This document shows, piece after piece, positions 45,669-58,764 of a DNA stretch of 64,000 nt. The stretch spans positions 28,449,501 to 28,513,500 of the forward strand of contig NW_024466512.1 of the NCBI RefSeq assembly GCF_017591425.1. The letters are read 5' to 3'. Within the stretch, counting starts at the first letter, position 1, and every line of letters starts with the position of its first letter. The translations under genes and the position numbers were made by a program. A model generated the notes under the pieces. That model saw only the letters and a program-made list of their open reading frames with translations, was not told the origin of the DNA and searched no databases. This DNA is from Ochotona curzoniae (taxonomy: Eukaryota; Chordata; Mammalia; Lagomorpha; Ochotonidae).

Positions 45669-45879
45669 AAAAGTAAATAAATGAAGAGAGGCTCTTGGAG
45701 GCAAAGGGCCAGGATCAGGACTAGTTCTTCATCTTTTAGACTTCTGTAGTCTCCCTAGATGAGGCACCTGACCACTAAGCCTGGTGTCAACAGGGGTGGG
45801 GTCCTGGGGACCCAAGGCAGAGCAGATCCTTATCATCTTTGCTTCTATCTTTGCGTTCGCACCAACCTGTCTTTCTTTT

Positions 45880-46165
45880 TTTTTTTTAATGTATTGTTAT
45901 TTGATGAGGAAAGAGCTGGGGAGATGGGGAGAGACATAAAGATCAACACTGTCCTCTGGTGGCATACCCAAATGTTGACAATGGCCCCATGACAGGGTTG
46001 TACCAGGGGCCTGGAAATCACCTGAGAATCCCATGTGGGTGGCAGTGACCCCAGGGCAGGAGTCATCAGTGCTGCCGCAAGGGTCTGCATCAGTAGCAAA
46101 TGAGTTGGAAGTGGAGCCAGATATACAGTGTGGGTGTCTTAACCACTAAGGCAGACACTGCCCTG
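45880..46165 (-). mobile_element. SINE, older subtype
   Basis: Poly-T then aatgtattgttatttgatgagg; body gacaatggccccatgacagg. Confidence 0.65.
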
Positions 46166-46194
46166 CCTCTGATATTTTAAACTAAATTTATCTC

Positions 46195-46495
46195 TTTTTT
46201 TTTTAAAGAAATTTTATTTGAAAGGTAGAGTTACATACAGAAGGAGAGACAGAAAGATCTTCCATCTCCTGGTTCACTCCCCCGATGGCTGCAATGACTA
46301 GAGCTGAGAGAATCCAAAGCCAAGAGCCAGGAGCCAGGAGCCAGGAGCTTCCTCGGTCTCCCACAGGACTACAGAGTCCCAGGTACTTGGGCCATTCTCT
46401 GTTGCTTTCCCACGCCATAAGCAAGGAGCTGGATCAGAAGTGGAGCAGCTGGGACATGGACTGGCACCCATACAGGTTGGTGCCAGCCCCAATTT
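46195..46495 (-). mobile_element. C-SINE
   Basis: Complete body with a triplicated ccaggag stretch at about 46325-46350. Confidence 0.85.
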
Positions 46496-46514
46496 TAAAA
46501 TAAAAATTTTAAAA

Positions 46515-46785
46515 TGTTTAGTTTTTTTTTTTTTTTCATTTAATTTGAAGGATACACATATATACTAGGCATGGCTGGGCCAAACTGAATGAAGCCAAAA
46601 GTCTGGAACTCACTGTGGGTCAATCATTCAAGTACTTGAGTGATTATCTGCTGCTTTTCAAGGTTTGCATTAGCAGGAAACAGAAATTGAAAGTCAGGTC
46701 AAGACTCAAATTGGGTGCTTAACTATGGGATGTGGAGGTTTCCGGTGACATCTTAACTGCTGTGCCAAATACCTGCCATGGACTC
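46515..46785 (-). mobile_element. SINE, diverged
   Basis: catttaatttgaaggatacac and ttatctgctgcttttcaagg; ends about 175 bp before the MBL1 start codon. Confidence 0.65.
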
Positions 46786-46961
46786 TGATGTTTCAGACGT
46801 GTCTGTCTGCCTAGTAATCCATGGCGAATTCAGGGCCAAAGGTCGTGATGTCTCTGTGCGTCTGCCAGCCTGGGCACAGCCTGTATCCCCTGCAGGCAAT
46901 AAGGAATGGTGGCTGTGCAAAATGAGAAGTCATTGTCTTCCTTGACCCTGAGGTTAGAACC

Positions 46962-49900
46962 ATGCACCTGTTTCCATTCCTCTCTGTGCTACTCCTGTGT
47001 GTGGCGAGAGCATCTTCGGAAACGAAAACCTGCCTGGATGCTGAGAAGACCTGCTCGGTGGTAGCCTGCAGTGTCCCAGTTACCAATGGCACCCCTGGCA
47101 GAGATGGGAGAGATGGCCCCAAGGGCGAAAAGGGAGAGCCAGGTAAGGTGACAGTGCTGCTCTAGCTGCCAAAGCCTTCACCCCAGCAGGAGGTAGAGCC
47201 ACTGAAGGATGGATCACAGAGACCTATGAAGGTTCCCTGTTCGTCTTGACCCAGAATAATCCCTAGAAATGGTCTCTAGGACACAGGTGCTCTGTGGCTC
47301 CCCGTGATCCCATAGTTACACCCACAAATTGGTGTTGAGAGGTTGTCCTTGAAGAGGAGGCATCAGAGGCTCTCAGGACAGACCATCCTCTGGGTTCCCA
47401 TTAACTCATGAGCTACTTTTTGGGATCAGTGTCAGTCTTTGAGGGAGAGAGTGAGCCACAGCTGCTGGGTCTCACAATCTGTCTTCCACCAGGTCAAGGT
47501 CTCAGAGGCATACAGGGCCCTCCTGGAAAAATGGGGCCCCCAGGAAGCATAGGAGTTCCTGGAGCTCCAGGACTGAAAGGCCAAAAAGGAGACAGAGGAG
47601 ACAATTCTGGTAAGAAGTGTGGTGTGGCCTGAGGGGACCTGGGAACTCTGGGAATTGGAGGCCCACGAGGGAGAGGCACCTTCTCCTGTGGCCTCATGGC
47701 AAGGTGCTCATCCACTCTGATTGCTGATGCATCACAGGGGCCTGAACAGACACTTCCCAAACCTGCCAAGCTCTTTTCCTGGGCAGGCCTCTGCATGAGA
47801 CAGCTTTTTTTTTTTTTTTTTTTTGGCTCAGGGTGGTGAAAGGAAGAATTGGACTCATGGGGGCTGTTTGTCATCAGGGGTCTCTGCAAACGGTCTGGCT
47901 CACTGGATAGTGATCAGTCGATTTCAGAGGAAAATAAAGCAAAATTAGTAAGAAAGAGAGCAAAAATAAAAACCTATTGATGGATATTTGCCCTCTGGCT
48001 TGCCAGAACAATGAAAGCATCAAAGAGTTGACCTGGAATGAGAAGTGAAAAAAAAATCATGAAGAGGGGCTGGAGCTGGGGCATGTCAGGTTAAACTGCT
48101 AACTGTGGTACTGACATCCTTTGTGAACTCCTGCTCCAGTCCTGGCTGCTCACCTCCTATGCTGCTCCCTGCTAATGCACCTGGGAAGGCAGAGGAGGAT
48201 GGCCGAAGCGCTTGGGCCTCTGCATCCACGTGGGAGACCTAGAGGACACAAAGGCCTCCTGATTTTGACCATTTAGGGAATGAACCAATAGACAGAAGAT
48301 CTCTTTCTGGCTCTGGCTCTCAAGCTCTCTGTAAATCTGCCCTCAACTTTAGAAAAAAAAATAAGAACAAAGAAAATCATGAAGAAAAAGGAGAGCAATG
48401 GGTGGGATATTTTCTTGAGAAGTGTCACACATGGGCACGTGCTGTGGTGCATCAAGTTAAGCTGCTATGTAAGATATTCCACATCCACACCAGCGGTTGG
48501 ACTCTCAGCTCTGGTCTTTGACTCCAGCCCCTTGCTAAGGAGTATCCTGGGAGATGGCAGGTGATGGCCTAAGTATCTAAATAGGGTCCCTGGCAACTCC
48601 ACAGGAGAGCAAGATGGAGTTCCTGGCTCCTGACTTCAGCCTGGCCCAGTCCCGGCTACGATGAGCATCTGGAGTGAATCAGGGCATGGAAGCTTTCTTT
48701 GTCTCCCTCTCTCTCTCTTGCTCTGCCTTTCAAATATATTGTCTTGAAATAGTAAATAAACTCAGTGTGATACAATGTGTAAGCAGTATGAGGAGATTAG
48801 AACCTAGAAAAATAATTCTGAATAGTTACAGCAACTAAGATATCTGGAAAAGCAAGATTATAGTACATTTTTACTTTTTGCTTAGTTTTGTGTTTTAATT
48901 TTTAAATGGACTTTTTAGTAAGTCATTTTTTTATAATATGTGGTGTCTAATATAATTTATTCCTTTTTTATTTGCGTGGTAGAGAGAGCAAGAGAGAGGC
49001 AGAGAGAGAGCAAAAGAGGACAGTCCCCTCTCCCATCTGTTAGGTCAATGTCCAATTGTCAGCAATGCAGCAGCTGGGGCTGAGCCAGGCTGAATCCAGC
49101 AACCGGCAACTCAATCCCAATCTCCCACATGGCCTGCAGAGCCCGACTACTCCAGCTACAATCACTGCCATGTGGAGTGTGCATTAGCAGGAAGCTAGTC
49201 AGGGCAAGAACTCCAGACCCAGCCTCTCTGATACAGGTTGCCTACACCTGATGCAGCATCTTAGTGGCTAGGTCAAACACCCCTCCCCCTGTGATGTTTT
49301 CCTCACAAACAAACCAACCAACCTTCTCCCTATTTGCCTTGTAGCTATCGAGGCTAAACTGGCTAACTTAGAGTCAGAACTAAGGAACCTGAAAGCACAA
49401 CTAGACCACACCAAAAAACGTAAGCTTGGCTTCTGTCCCCAGCCTCGGGGTTTTCTTCAGAACGGTTTTGGTGAGGGGGAGGGTGGAAGACAGCACTCAT
49501 TTTATGCCAAGACCCATGCTAGCTTGGCATTCCCTCGCACTGTGGTTTCACTCCATCCTCTCACTTGCCCTCGCCATGGTTTTCATATTGATTTAAACGT
49601 AGCAGTGAGGCAAAACAGGTGTGGGAAGTGTAGGTGGCTCACTTGAGTTCTGGGAGCTGGGGTGTGGCAGAGGCAGGCTGGAGGCTCCTGGAAGTCTGTT
49701 TTCTCCAACACCTAGGCTTCTGCCACCTCAAGTTACTGCCCCTCCACAGCCATCAGGGTGTGCTTGCCAGCAAGGCTTGGCCATACCATCCTATATCCAC
49801 CTGCGCCCAGTGTTAAGCAGACAAGTGATTGGCTCCCAGGTGGGGTGATCCGGCTGTCAGCCAAGTGTGCCGCATATCTTCCTGTGGCACCTGCACGTCT

Positions 49901-50411
49901 GAGGCTCCACCCTCTGCTGGGCATGCCCAGAGCTGTTCTTGCCTGAATGGGGGTAGGCGGGAGGAGATGTCTGCTAGTGACTTGCCAGTGCCAAGGTTCC
50001 CAGCCTGCTGGACCAACGCAACACCCTGTGCTTTCAGTGCAGGCCTTCTCCTTGGGCAAAAAGTCAGGCCAGAAGCTCTACTTGACCAATGGGGAAAAGT
50101 TGCCATTTCATAAGGTGAAGGAGCTGTGTGAAGGGCACCAGGCGATCGTGGCTACCCCCAGGAATGACAAAGAGAACCAGGCCATCCAGAAAGTGGCCAA
50201 GGACTCCGCCTTCCTGGGCATCACAGACGAGAAGATCGAAGGCCAGTTCACCTATGTGACGGGAGGACGGCTGGCCTACAGCAACTGGAAGAAGGATGAA
50301 CCCAATGACCATGGCTCGGGAGAGGACTGTGTGGTCCTCACGCAAGACGGGCTGTGGAACGACATCAGCTGCTCCACCTCCTTCCTGGCTGTCTGTGAAT
50401 TCCAGGTGTGA
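46962..50411 (+). CDS. MBL1: MBL1, mannose-binding lectin A
   Basis: Soluble serum collectin that binds mannose and GlcNAc arrays on microbes and activates the lectin complement pathway through MASP proteases. Coding exons: 46962-47142, 47493-47609, 49345-49419 and 50038-50411, each with GT/AG junctions (47143, 47610, 49420; acceptors ending 47492, 49344, 50037). Together they give 747 nt and 248 residues. Signal peptide about 1-18; cysteines at 24, 31 and 36 for oligomer disulfides; collagen 43-97 with the typical GQG break at 61-63; neck coiled coil [20 protein letters not shown] (100-119). In the lectin domain Cys155-Cys244 and Cys222-Cys236 pair. The mannose-type EPN motif is Glu212-Pro213-Asn214, with Glu220, Asn232 and Asp233 completing the calcium site. 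The neck and [18 protein letters not shown] blocks match rodent Mbl1 better than MBL2. Rat has 238 residues; the extra residues lie between Cys36 and GRDGRDG. There is no stop or frameshift, unlike the human pseudogene MBL1P. Upstream non-coding exons may exist but were not recognised. Confidence 0.95.
47803..47824. repeat. Poly(T) tract in MBL1 intron 2
   Basis: About 22 T; likely old retroelement tail on the minus strand. Confidence 0.85.
48065..48362 (+). mobile_element. C-SINE in MBL1 intron 2
   Basis: aggggctggagctggggcat to ctctctgtaaatctgccctc, then an A run. Confidence 0.8.
48430..48755 (+). mobile_element. SINE in MBL1 intron 2
   Basis: gggcacgtgctgtggtgcatc to ctgcctttcaaatatattg. 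Confidence 0.75.
48960..49285 (-). mobile_element. SINE in MBL1 intron 2
   Basis: tttatttgcgtggtagagag to gctaggtcaaacacccc; ends about 60 bp before exon 3. Confidence 0.7.
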
Positions 50412-52690
50412 GGTAGTTCCTCAGCCTCCCCACCCTGACCCCTGGCCCTGTCTCCCGTTCTGTGGCTTTGAAAGAGAACTCAGGGCTGGTTTCCCCATGC
50501 AACGTACAGTCTTTTCTCTGAGGGCTGTGCAGGGAACCCAGGGGGCTGCATTGGCTTGTGGAGTATGAAGGGAGGAGAGGTTGGTGATGGGGGTTCCGGG
50601 ATTGGGTCTGGCTGGGGGCAAGAGCTACTTTGGTCCTGCTGGGAACACTGGAACGGGCTCACCCAGGCCCAGCCTCTGACCAAAGGATGCTGGGCTAGCC
50701 AGGTGACCCACTGATGCCATGTCTGTCTGGCCTCATCAACTCCCTAGGACTGATCCAGGCTTTTGTGGGACATGGGTATTGCTTTGAGGAATTCAGGAGC
50801 TGCCCCTGAACACTTGGCACTTCCTGACTGCAATGCCTGGTGATATCCCACATGGGAAACAATTGTAGTTCTAGGAAGCTCTTCCCTGTTCTCTGGGAGC
50901 TGTGGGCCAATGTGGGAGGAGACAAAGGTCACACAAGGTGCGCCCCTCCCCAGGACCTCTCCCTTAGCAGGAACAGCTGCTTCCCACTACTACAGGTCTA
51001 CCAGCCCATTGTCTGCACATACAAGAGGAAAACAGCACCACAGCTGTGGCTCAAATCACGCAACACCCTCCAGTCAAGTCCACAAAACTTCTACCACGAG
51101 TAGTGTCTCACTGTTGTCTTGGTGTCTGGTTCTGTACCTGACCATGGAGAATTTCCAACTATCCTCAGCAGGTGCATCTGCCATCACATAGCACTCATGC
51201 AGAGGAAGGAGCAGAGGAAGGCCACCTCTGGCTGAATATTATTCACCAAAAGAACTTGGAAAGTATGGCATGAAGGGGCTGAGGGCCACTTGAACTTAGC
51301 AAAAAGTGTTTGTAAACCTTAGTCTTCTGTTTTCCCTTCCCCCCTTCTTCTTGCTACTGGAGTGGCTGAGACAGCCACCTCGATATTGGGTTAGTAAGTG
51401 GTTGGTAAATGCTTGCTGTGTGAGTACATGCACTCATTAAAGGGGGACAGATGGGCTAGGTGGAGAGAAGTCTGTGCAGGCAGTGCCCTCTGCCCTCCAT
51501 GTGCCTCTGTAGAAGGAGCCAGGTGGTTGCAGCTTGGGCTGGGACGTGCCAAAAGCACTGGAGTCAGCAAAGCAAGGGGGCTGGGCCTGTGGACCTAACC
51601 TCTAGCACCCCGGGCCTGTGATGCAGCTGAGTTTCCAGTCCCACCAAGTTCCTTTTCAGGTCACACATGGGGGCTATGAGAACAGCGTGTTTGTAACATG
51701 AGTGGAACACCTCACTACTTCTAGTTCAAATCCAGACTGCTTAGCTAGAGGTCTGGGGAACTGTTTACCAGCAGTTAGAAGCACATGCTAAGGACGAAGA
51801 TGCACACACCTGGTGACTGGCAGCAGGAGTGTTAATATTCTCAAGCACAGAAGCTATAGCTGTATCTTCTCATGGCCAAGACAAATGAGAACACACCATC
51901 AGTTAACAATTTTGCAACTCTATGATTTATGATGAGATCAGCATTCCCCTTTAGTTGCTGTGCAGGAAGGACAATCTCTTTCATTCTGACTGTAGACAAT
52001 GCAGTGTAGACAAGGTGGTCACAGGCATCGGGTTCCAGCAGGGAATGACTGCCTTTTCTGTTAGGGATGTGCAGGATGAACTTAGCTCCTCCCAGCCTCT
52101 ACGAAGGCTCCTTCTGTTTGCCGTGCCTGGGCTGCACCCTCCTGCTATATCTCTCTCTCACTGGAGCCTCCTATGCCTGTTCTGGGAGCTCAAGAACCCT
52201 TGCCCCTCCAGCCAGGGAATATGCTGTGTATTCCTGACTCTCTCCTGCATCAGCCCAGCTGGCCCACTTTTCTGGGAGCACTGAGATGGGTAGGGATTGT
52301 TTATTTCCCAATCCTGACAGTCCTTTCAGGGCAGCTCTCTGTAGATGAAATCCCAGCCACTACTCTGACTTCCATCTGGAATGGAAAACACCTCCTACTA
52401 CTCATTTCCTAGCACTGCCAAGCAACAGGCCCCAAGCAGGTGAGCGTGAGAGAAAATGGAATGAACCCAAAGACTCCTGAGAGTCCAAAGACAGAAAGGA
52501 CAGTTTTCCAGGACCCAGAACTAGAGGGAAAGGACGGATTCAGGCATCCTTCTGGTCCCTATGTTGTTTTCTGTCTCTGAGGCCAGGCATTTTTCCTGAT
52601 CTAAGGCACACACAGTGATTGACAACTCTGTCTCTAACACAGTGGGTGCAGTGAAGCCACTCTGAAGACAGAAGTTTGGGGTTGCAGGCA
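50412..52690 (+). other. MBL1: MBL1 3' flank
   Basis: Non-repetitive sequence after the stop. An ATTAAA in actcattaaagggg near 51435 is the first candidate polyadenylation signal; no AATAAA is seen before about 52 kb. No exon is recognised. An open frame near 52.0-52.3 kb has no family resemblance. Confidence 0.4.
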
Positions 52691-52699
52691 GCGTATTTT

Positions 52700-52990
52700 C
52701 TTTTTTAAATTTATTCTTATTTGAAAGGCAGATTTACAGAGAGATAGAGAGATATATAGAGAGTAACATCTTCCCCCTGCTGGTTCATTCTCCAAATAGC
52801 TTCAATGATCAAAGCTAGGTCAGTTCAAAGCTAGGAGCTTCTTCCAAGTCTCCCACTACAGTGAAGTGGCCCAAGGACATGGGCTATCTTCTGCTGCTTT
52901 CTCAGGCATATTAGCAGGAGGTTGGATTGAAAGTAGAGCAGCCAGAACTTAAACTATTGCTCATATAAGATGTTCATGGACCGCAGGACA
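52700..52990 (-). mobile_element. SINE
   Basis: aatttattcttatttgaaagg, ctggttcattctccaaatag, tctgctgctttctcaggc. Confidence 0.8.
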
Positions 52991-54215
52991 TGTTTTAGGA
53001 GCAAAGTTATGTTATTTATGTTATTTGGCAAAATCCTCTCCTAATGGTGAGGTGCTGATCTGCTATCCCTGAGTGTTGTAAGAGAGCAGTCTGGGTAAGT
53101 GGCAATGGCCAACTTAAAAATCTGTTAGCTGGAGTTTTCCTATGGACAACATGGAGACAACAGCTAGTGGAGGCTGCCATCTGTTCCCTGTGCCTACTGG
53201 GCTGAAGACAATTCTTGAAGTCTGCAACATTCAGAGCAGGGCTTCACGCTGGATCCCTGGCACCTGGCACCTGGCACTGCAGTGGCCTGTTCCCATGTGA
53301 CTTTCTGTTAGGTGCCCTACAGCTCTGCTGCTGTTACTTGAAGTCATGTCTGTACCACTGGATGGGGATTCAGAGCACCAGATCAGGGTTTAGCGTTCAC
53401 ATCTGCCCTATGTGCTTCCCACCTGGGCCCAGACAACTCACCTTGTCTATGGCTGCCAGACACCTTGCCAGCACCTGGGATTGGGACATGCATCACAGCA
53501 GAGCCACTGATCTGGAAGGTCATGGGCTTGGTATTGTGTAAGGGCCTATATTTCACAAACTGCTGGGAATTAGGAAACTTTTCCCCCGATTAACCATGAA
53601 AAGATTAGTCATCCAGGGGCCTGGACTGGAATGCTGGGAAATTGATTTGGTAAAGTGATGTTGTCATAGCATTCAGGAATTACAGAGAAGAAGAGCTCTG
53701 GATATGGGTCCATGGAGGTTATAGTCCCCTCTCATCTGGCAACCTGTACGGTGAGGTTGTTTTCACAGTGTCCCCAACCTAGAACCAAGGGTTTGTTCAG
53801 GCAAATACAGGTAACCAGCTTCAAAGAGCCTGGGGTCCAAGCAGCTCTTCACCAACTTAGCAAATGCTTTGGATGAAGCTAGCCCCCGGCACAGTGCAGC
53901 CCGCCTTGTCCTAGGAACAGAGTGCTTGTGCCACCTTGCCAGGCCCGTCACACAACTGCCTGGGATGACTCATTATGTGGGTTCCATTATGGAGGCTGTG
54001 GATTCAATCTCAGAAATCTGCCATTTTATGGAAGTTCCTGGGAGATTCAAATGCTTGGTGGGTTTCAGAAACCACAGCCCTGAGAACATGTCATTACGGA
54101 GCCTTCTGCCTTCCCTCAACATAACAGGAACAGCTCTCTATGCCTTGTAGTTTTTTTTCTAGTATGCATGTCCCATGAACTTTTTAAAAGCTACCTTGTT
54201 GATAGGATTTCCAAA
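52991..54215. other. Unassigned DNA
   Basis: The frame at 53.2-53.5 kb shows no domain or splice context. Confidence 0.35.
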
Positions 54216-54219
54216 TTTT

Positions 54220-54350
54220 TTGCACTGGGGCCAGTGCCATGGTGTTCTCCACCTATGGAGCTCCAACATTTCATATGGGTATCACTTGAGTCCCAGCTGC
54301 TCCATTTCTGATCCAGCTCCCTGTCAATGGCCTGAGAAAGCAACAGAAGA
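54220..54350 (+). mobile_element. SINE 5' fragment
   Basis: ggggccagtgccatggtgttc to ggcctgagaaagcaacagaag, then joined to L1 sequence. Confidence 0.7.
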
Positions 54351-54369
54351 TGATGTGTGCTCTATATTA

Positions 54370-54850
54370 ACTATTACAGATTTTTGTGTATTTTGGATTT
54401 CAATCTTATTCTTTCATTCTTATCAGATGTACGACTTGCAAATATTTTCTCTCATTCTGTAGGCTTGCCTCTAGGCTGTTGGTCTTTTTCTTTATTGTGC
54501 AGAAGCATTTTAATTTGATGTAACTCCCACTTGTCTTAGCTTTTGCTGCCTGTACTTTTGGGATTATATCCTTGAAACCACTGCCCAATCTAATGTTCCA
54601 GGACTTTCCTTTTGTATTTTATTTTAGTACTTGACACCTTAGATTTAAGCCTTTAATGCATTCTGATTTTTGTAAACAGTATGAGGTCAGGGATCAATTT
54701 CATTCTTTAGGACTGGACATCCATTTTTTCCAAACACCGTTAAGTGATGGGACTGTCTTTTCCTAAGTACTGTTGGCATTTCTGTTGATTCATTGATTGT
54801 CAATGTTGGGTTGCATTTCTTCGTTTTTCTTATTCTGTTCCATCAGTTGC
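54370..54850 (-). mobile_element. Ancient L1 ORF2 3' fragment
   Basis: Reverse-strand L1 recognised by tctttattgtgcagaagcat, tttaagcctttaatgcattc and gtatgaggtcagggatcaat, the antisense of the C-terminal ORF2 region. Confidence 0.8.
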
Positions 54851-57645
54851 AAATTCCCTAGCTTCTCCTCATTTTTCAGACACTTACTATAAAGACATAA
54901 AAGGCTCTGAAATGTGACCTGTTTACTAAACAATTTTACCTATCTGACCTCTTAAACTCAAGGCAGTTAACACTACCCTGTTTGGACTTAAATTGCATTG
55001 AGTCATAAGTACACTGAATCTAGGAAAATGTAAGGAATACTGTTGGTTTATAAAAAAGCTTTTTTTTCCCCCCTCTCAATATCAAGGTTACTACTGCAAC
55101 ACAAAGACAGGATGCTACCACTTAGATTTTTCGTTGTACAGGCATCTAAGCTTGTGGGTGGCTGTGAGGGAGCACAGGGCCCTGCACTGGCCTCTGTCTG
55201 TGTGATGCTGGGTAAATCACCCTCATGGCGAGGCCTGTTATGGTCTCCAATGGGAACACCCCCACCATTTGAGATCCCTACTGGGTCTTAGTGATGAGAT
55301 GATCCCAAATCAAAATACAGGATTTTATCATTTTGGGGCTGAAAAACATGATAGAACATTCCTCACTTGTTGCTTGCACTGTATCACATGCTGAATGAAA
55401 TCAAGACAGTCCTATAATTAAAAGGACATTAATTAAAAGTGACTCCATGTATGTAAAGAGTTAAGTAGGCCTGGGGCAGGTCTATAGACCCAAGAGGCAT
55501 ATTTACTGAGCGTATAGCATTCTGCATGTGTCAGGGAAAAACCGACGTTTGAACTGTACAGTCCCACAACAGAATCTCTTTGAGAGATGGAATCAAATGT
55601 ACGATGACAGATATCAGAATTGACAAACACAAAAGCAGCATTTGATTGGAGAGACAACTCACAGCATTTTATTTAAATTAACCCGTTTCACTCAGTAACC
55701 TGATACATGAAATGACTATCAGTCATTATAGTCTTTATAGTTTCTTTTGGGAAAGGACTCCTTAAACATTGGGCTTGATTTCCATGATGCTTAACTCCAT
55801 GGTCAAAATGTGTTTCTTTACTGAAAAGGAACCCATTAATCACAAGTGAAGAGAAAGGCTAAGACACACACTATCAGAAACAACTCCTGGTGCATATTCG
55901 TTTATGTTGTGGTTTTACCTGACAGCACTTTTTGGGAGAGACAGTTGTTTCTCATAAATGTTTGCTAATATAAATACCCCTTGCCCACCCATGGAAGAAG
56001 AAATGAGGGCTGGTCTTGAGAACAAGCAATCCGCCCTCTAGAGAAAGAACCCCAGTAATACCCCCAGGGGTGACAGAGTCCTTCCACCAGGGGAGGGGAC
56101 AGTCAGCAACCCTCTCTTTCCAACCAGCCAGAAGCAGGAAGATATTTCCATCAGAATGAAGAGCCAGTAACTTGGGAGGTAAACCAAGAGCTAGACCCTT
56201 CACAGCTGGAGGAAGACATGTGCAGTCTGGAGAAAGTCATGGAAAAACACAACTGTGAAAAGAGCCTGGTTTCCCACCAGCAGTCTCATAATGAGAGGAT
56301 ACAGTCAGGAACAGTCTTGTGCTTGTCTCTGAGATGACAGTACAAGGAACAAATTTTGTAGTTTTCACTACAAAAAATAAAAATTGGAATGATAACAAAC
56401 AAGCAAAAAGTGTGCTTAGTAATAAACACTAACCGAACATCTGTGAGCAAAACCACAGGACAGGTGACAAAGGACAGCCCTGAGCCACAGGCACACTGTG
56501 GCTCCATGTGTACAAAGAACACTTCTGGCAGCATCCGGGAAGGCTGTCCTCCACCTGACTTCTCAGCAAGACTTTCGTTCCTCTAGGTAACTGTCCAGCC
56601 TGCTCCGTTCCAGGTTCTCTACTTTTTTCAATTTCAGAAATAGAAATTTGAAAGGCTGAGATGCTGCCTTACGGAAGCTTAATCAACGTGTGAAGAATTT
56701 AATGTATTGTGGAGGTATCCTGTATCTTGGTCCAGAAAGGTGGGGAGCATTTGAGGGAGAGCTGGTAGTGAAGGGAGGTATTAATGAACTGGCAGGAGCA
56801 AAGAAAACTCAACAAGCAAGTCTCCTGCAGGTCTCAGCCCAGCTGACAGCACTGGAAGCCTCATCCAATCTGCTTACGGAAAACGAAACACTTCAGAGTT
56901 CTACACAGCTTGGAGGGACAGACACATTGCAAAAGTAGAAATATCACTGAGTAAAAGCACGTAAAAAAGTGTTTGAATGTAAAACTGTAGAGAAAGCTTT
57001 TGAATAGCTTCTTTTAATTTTGTTTTTGACGCTTCGGTCTATAAGTGAGCAAGATGGAAAGAGATGCTACCCCAAAGAGGAAAGTCTGCAGGAACCAGAG
57101 CAGCTGGGCCCGGCTGTCGGTGATTCCTTTAGACCTAAAAGAGAAAAAATGCAACTCTAAACACCAGATTATTGATCTTACAACTTCATATCACTGTCAT
57201 CCTTATTCTTGTTTGTTTTTTGCACCTTCTATCTACTTCTACCTCCCTCAGTTTCTGAACTTGAGGAGCAACTGCCATCTCATCTTTCCTGCTTCCTTAT
57301 AACTGTGCTCAGACTGTCACTGTGCAGGGCAGAGGGTTACAGACGGCATCTCATGAGCTGAGCGGGGAAGGAGCGCAGCCCTGCAGCGGCTTAAGAGCAA
57401 GTGTGCTAAGGATGGGAGGATGAACACCGCGCAGCAATCCAAGCTTGGCACCCCTAGCTATGACCTGGGCATATCACTCAGTGCTCAGAAACAGTGCTCT
57501 GCTGAGAAAACCAATAATACTGCTACAGAGTATGGACAAACACCTGCTCGCATAGTCACTCAAGAGAAAATTATCCCACTTAAGTGATTAGCTTGCTACA
57601 GGCACATATGTATATAATTGTCTGATTTGTATGACTATTTAACAC
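54851..57645. other. Unassigned DNA
   Basis: No gene, SINE or clear regulatory signal. The 57.05-57.30 kb frame is unsupported. Confidence 0.35.
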
Positions 57646-57649
57646 AAAC

Positions 57650-57755
57650 TTTACATATATATGTATATGTATGTATACATATGTATATGTGCATACATGT
57701 ATATGTATATACATATATGTGTGTCTATATATACATACACATATGCATATATGCA
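57650..57755. repeat. TATG/TATA microsatellite
   Basis: About 100 bases of tatatg, catatg and gtatat units. Confidence 0.95.
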
Positions 57756-58119
57756 GATTTTTCTACAATAAGTTAAATAAAGATAGCATATTTTAACAAT
57801 ATAAAAACCTGATAAACTTCCACATCCATTTTTCAAAGTTAACAGACTTGGCTACAATTTGAACATCCTCATTTTAGTAAAGACCTATAAACCTCAAGAA
57901 TAAGCATGATTCAAAATGCTGATAGCTTTCTACTGAGACCAGGAACCAGGCATGATGTCCTCCAGCTCTATTCTGGCCAACATGCACTGGAACACTACTC
58001 AAAACAAAAGGGAAGAAACACAAAGGGACAGAACTGCGAGTAGAAAATAAAGCTTCTTTATTGGTAGACACAATTGTATAACAAAACTGGTAAGCATCTA
58101 TAGGTGAACTCTTATAATA

Positions 58120-58440
58120 ACCTAAGAATTTTGCAAAATTTCCAGGGAAATATCAATATATAAAAATTCACTACTTCAGATATACTACCACCAACCAATG
58201 AGAAAATGAAGAAGTTACTTGTAATTGCATCTGAAAGGACAGGAAACCAGAAATGAACCTAATAAAGAATGTGAAAGACCTCTTAAAAACTACAGGCCAT
58301 TATAGGAAATGCAAAGACATGGAGTTAGGTAATTTTTCATGGGTTAGAAGACTCAATAATGGAAATATGCCATTTCTCTCCAAGTTAATTCATATGGTCA
58401 ATCTAGTAAATATGCCAACAGATTAATTTTTGTAGTACAG
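58120..58440 (+). mobile_element. Ancient L1 ORF2 fragment
   Basis: Sense text gtgaaagacctcttaaaaactac, agactcaataatggaaatatg and cacaattccaag-like flanks fit the ORF2 C-terminal part. Confidence 0.65.
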
Positions 58441-58669
58441 GATGATGAATAAGGCCATGCGGAGGTCCTGGAACAGGGAGGGGACAACGAGGACAACGAG
58501 GGTGAGGACAGGCTCTATCAGCTATCATTGATTGCTAGGAATTCCTGTAAGACAGACATGTGCTGGCCCAAGGACAAAGAGGCAAACCAAAAGGACATAG
58601 AATGAGGCAGACAGGTAGACATCAGACACAGCATATCAAATGGTTCTGGGATAACCGGGCATCCATATG

Positions 58670-58693
58670 GAAAAAAAAAAAAAAAAAAAAAAA
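58670..58693. repeat. Poly(A) tract
   Basis: About 24 A; just upstream the sequence gives no recognisable element. Confidence 0.8.
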
Positions 58694-58764
58694 CCAAAGC
58701 TGGGTGCTTGTCTCTTAGAGGAAGGCAGTTAGTTGCAGGTAGATTAAAGATCAAAGACTTAGGA

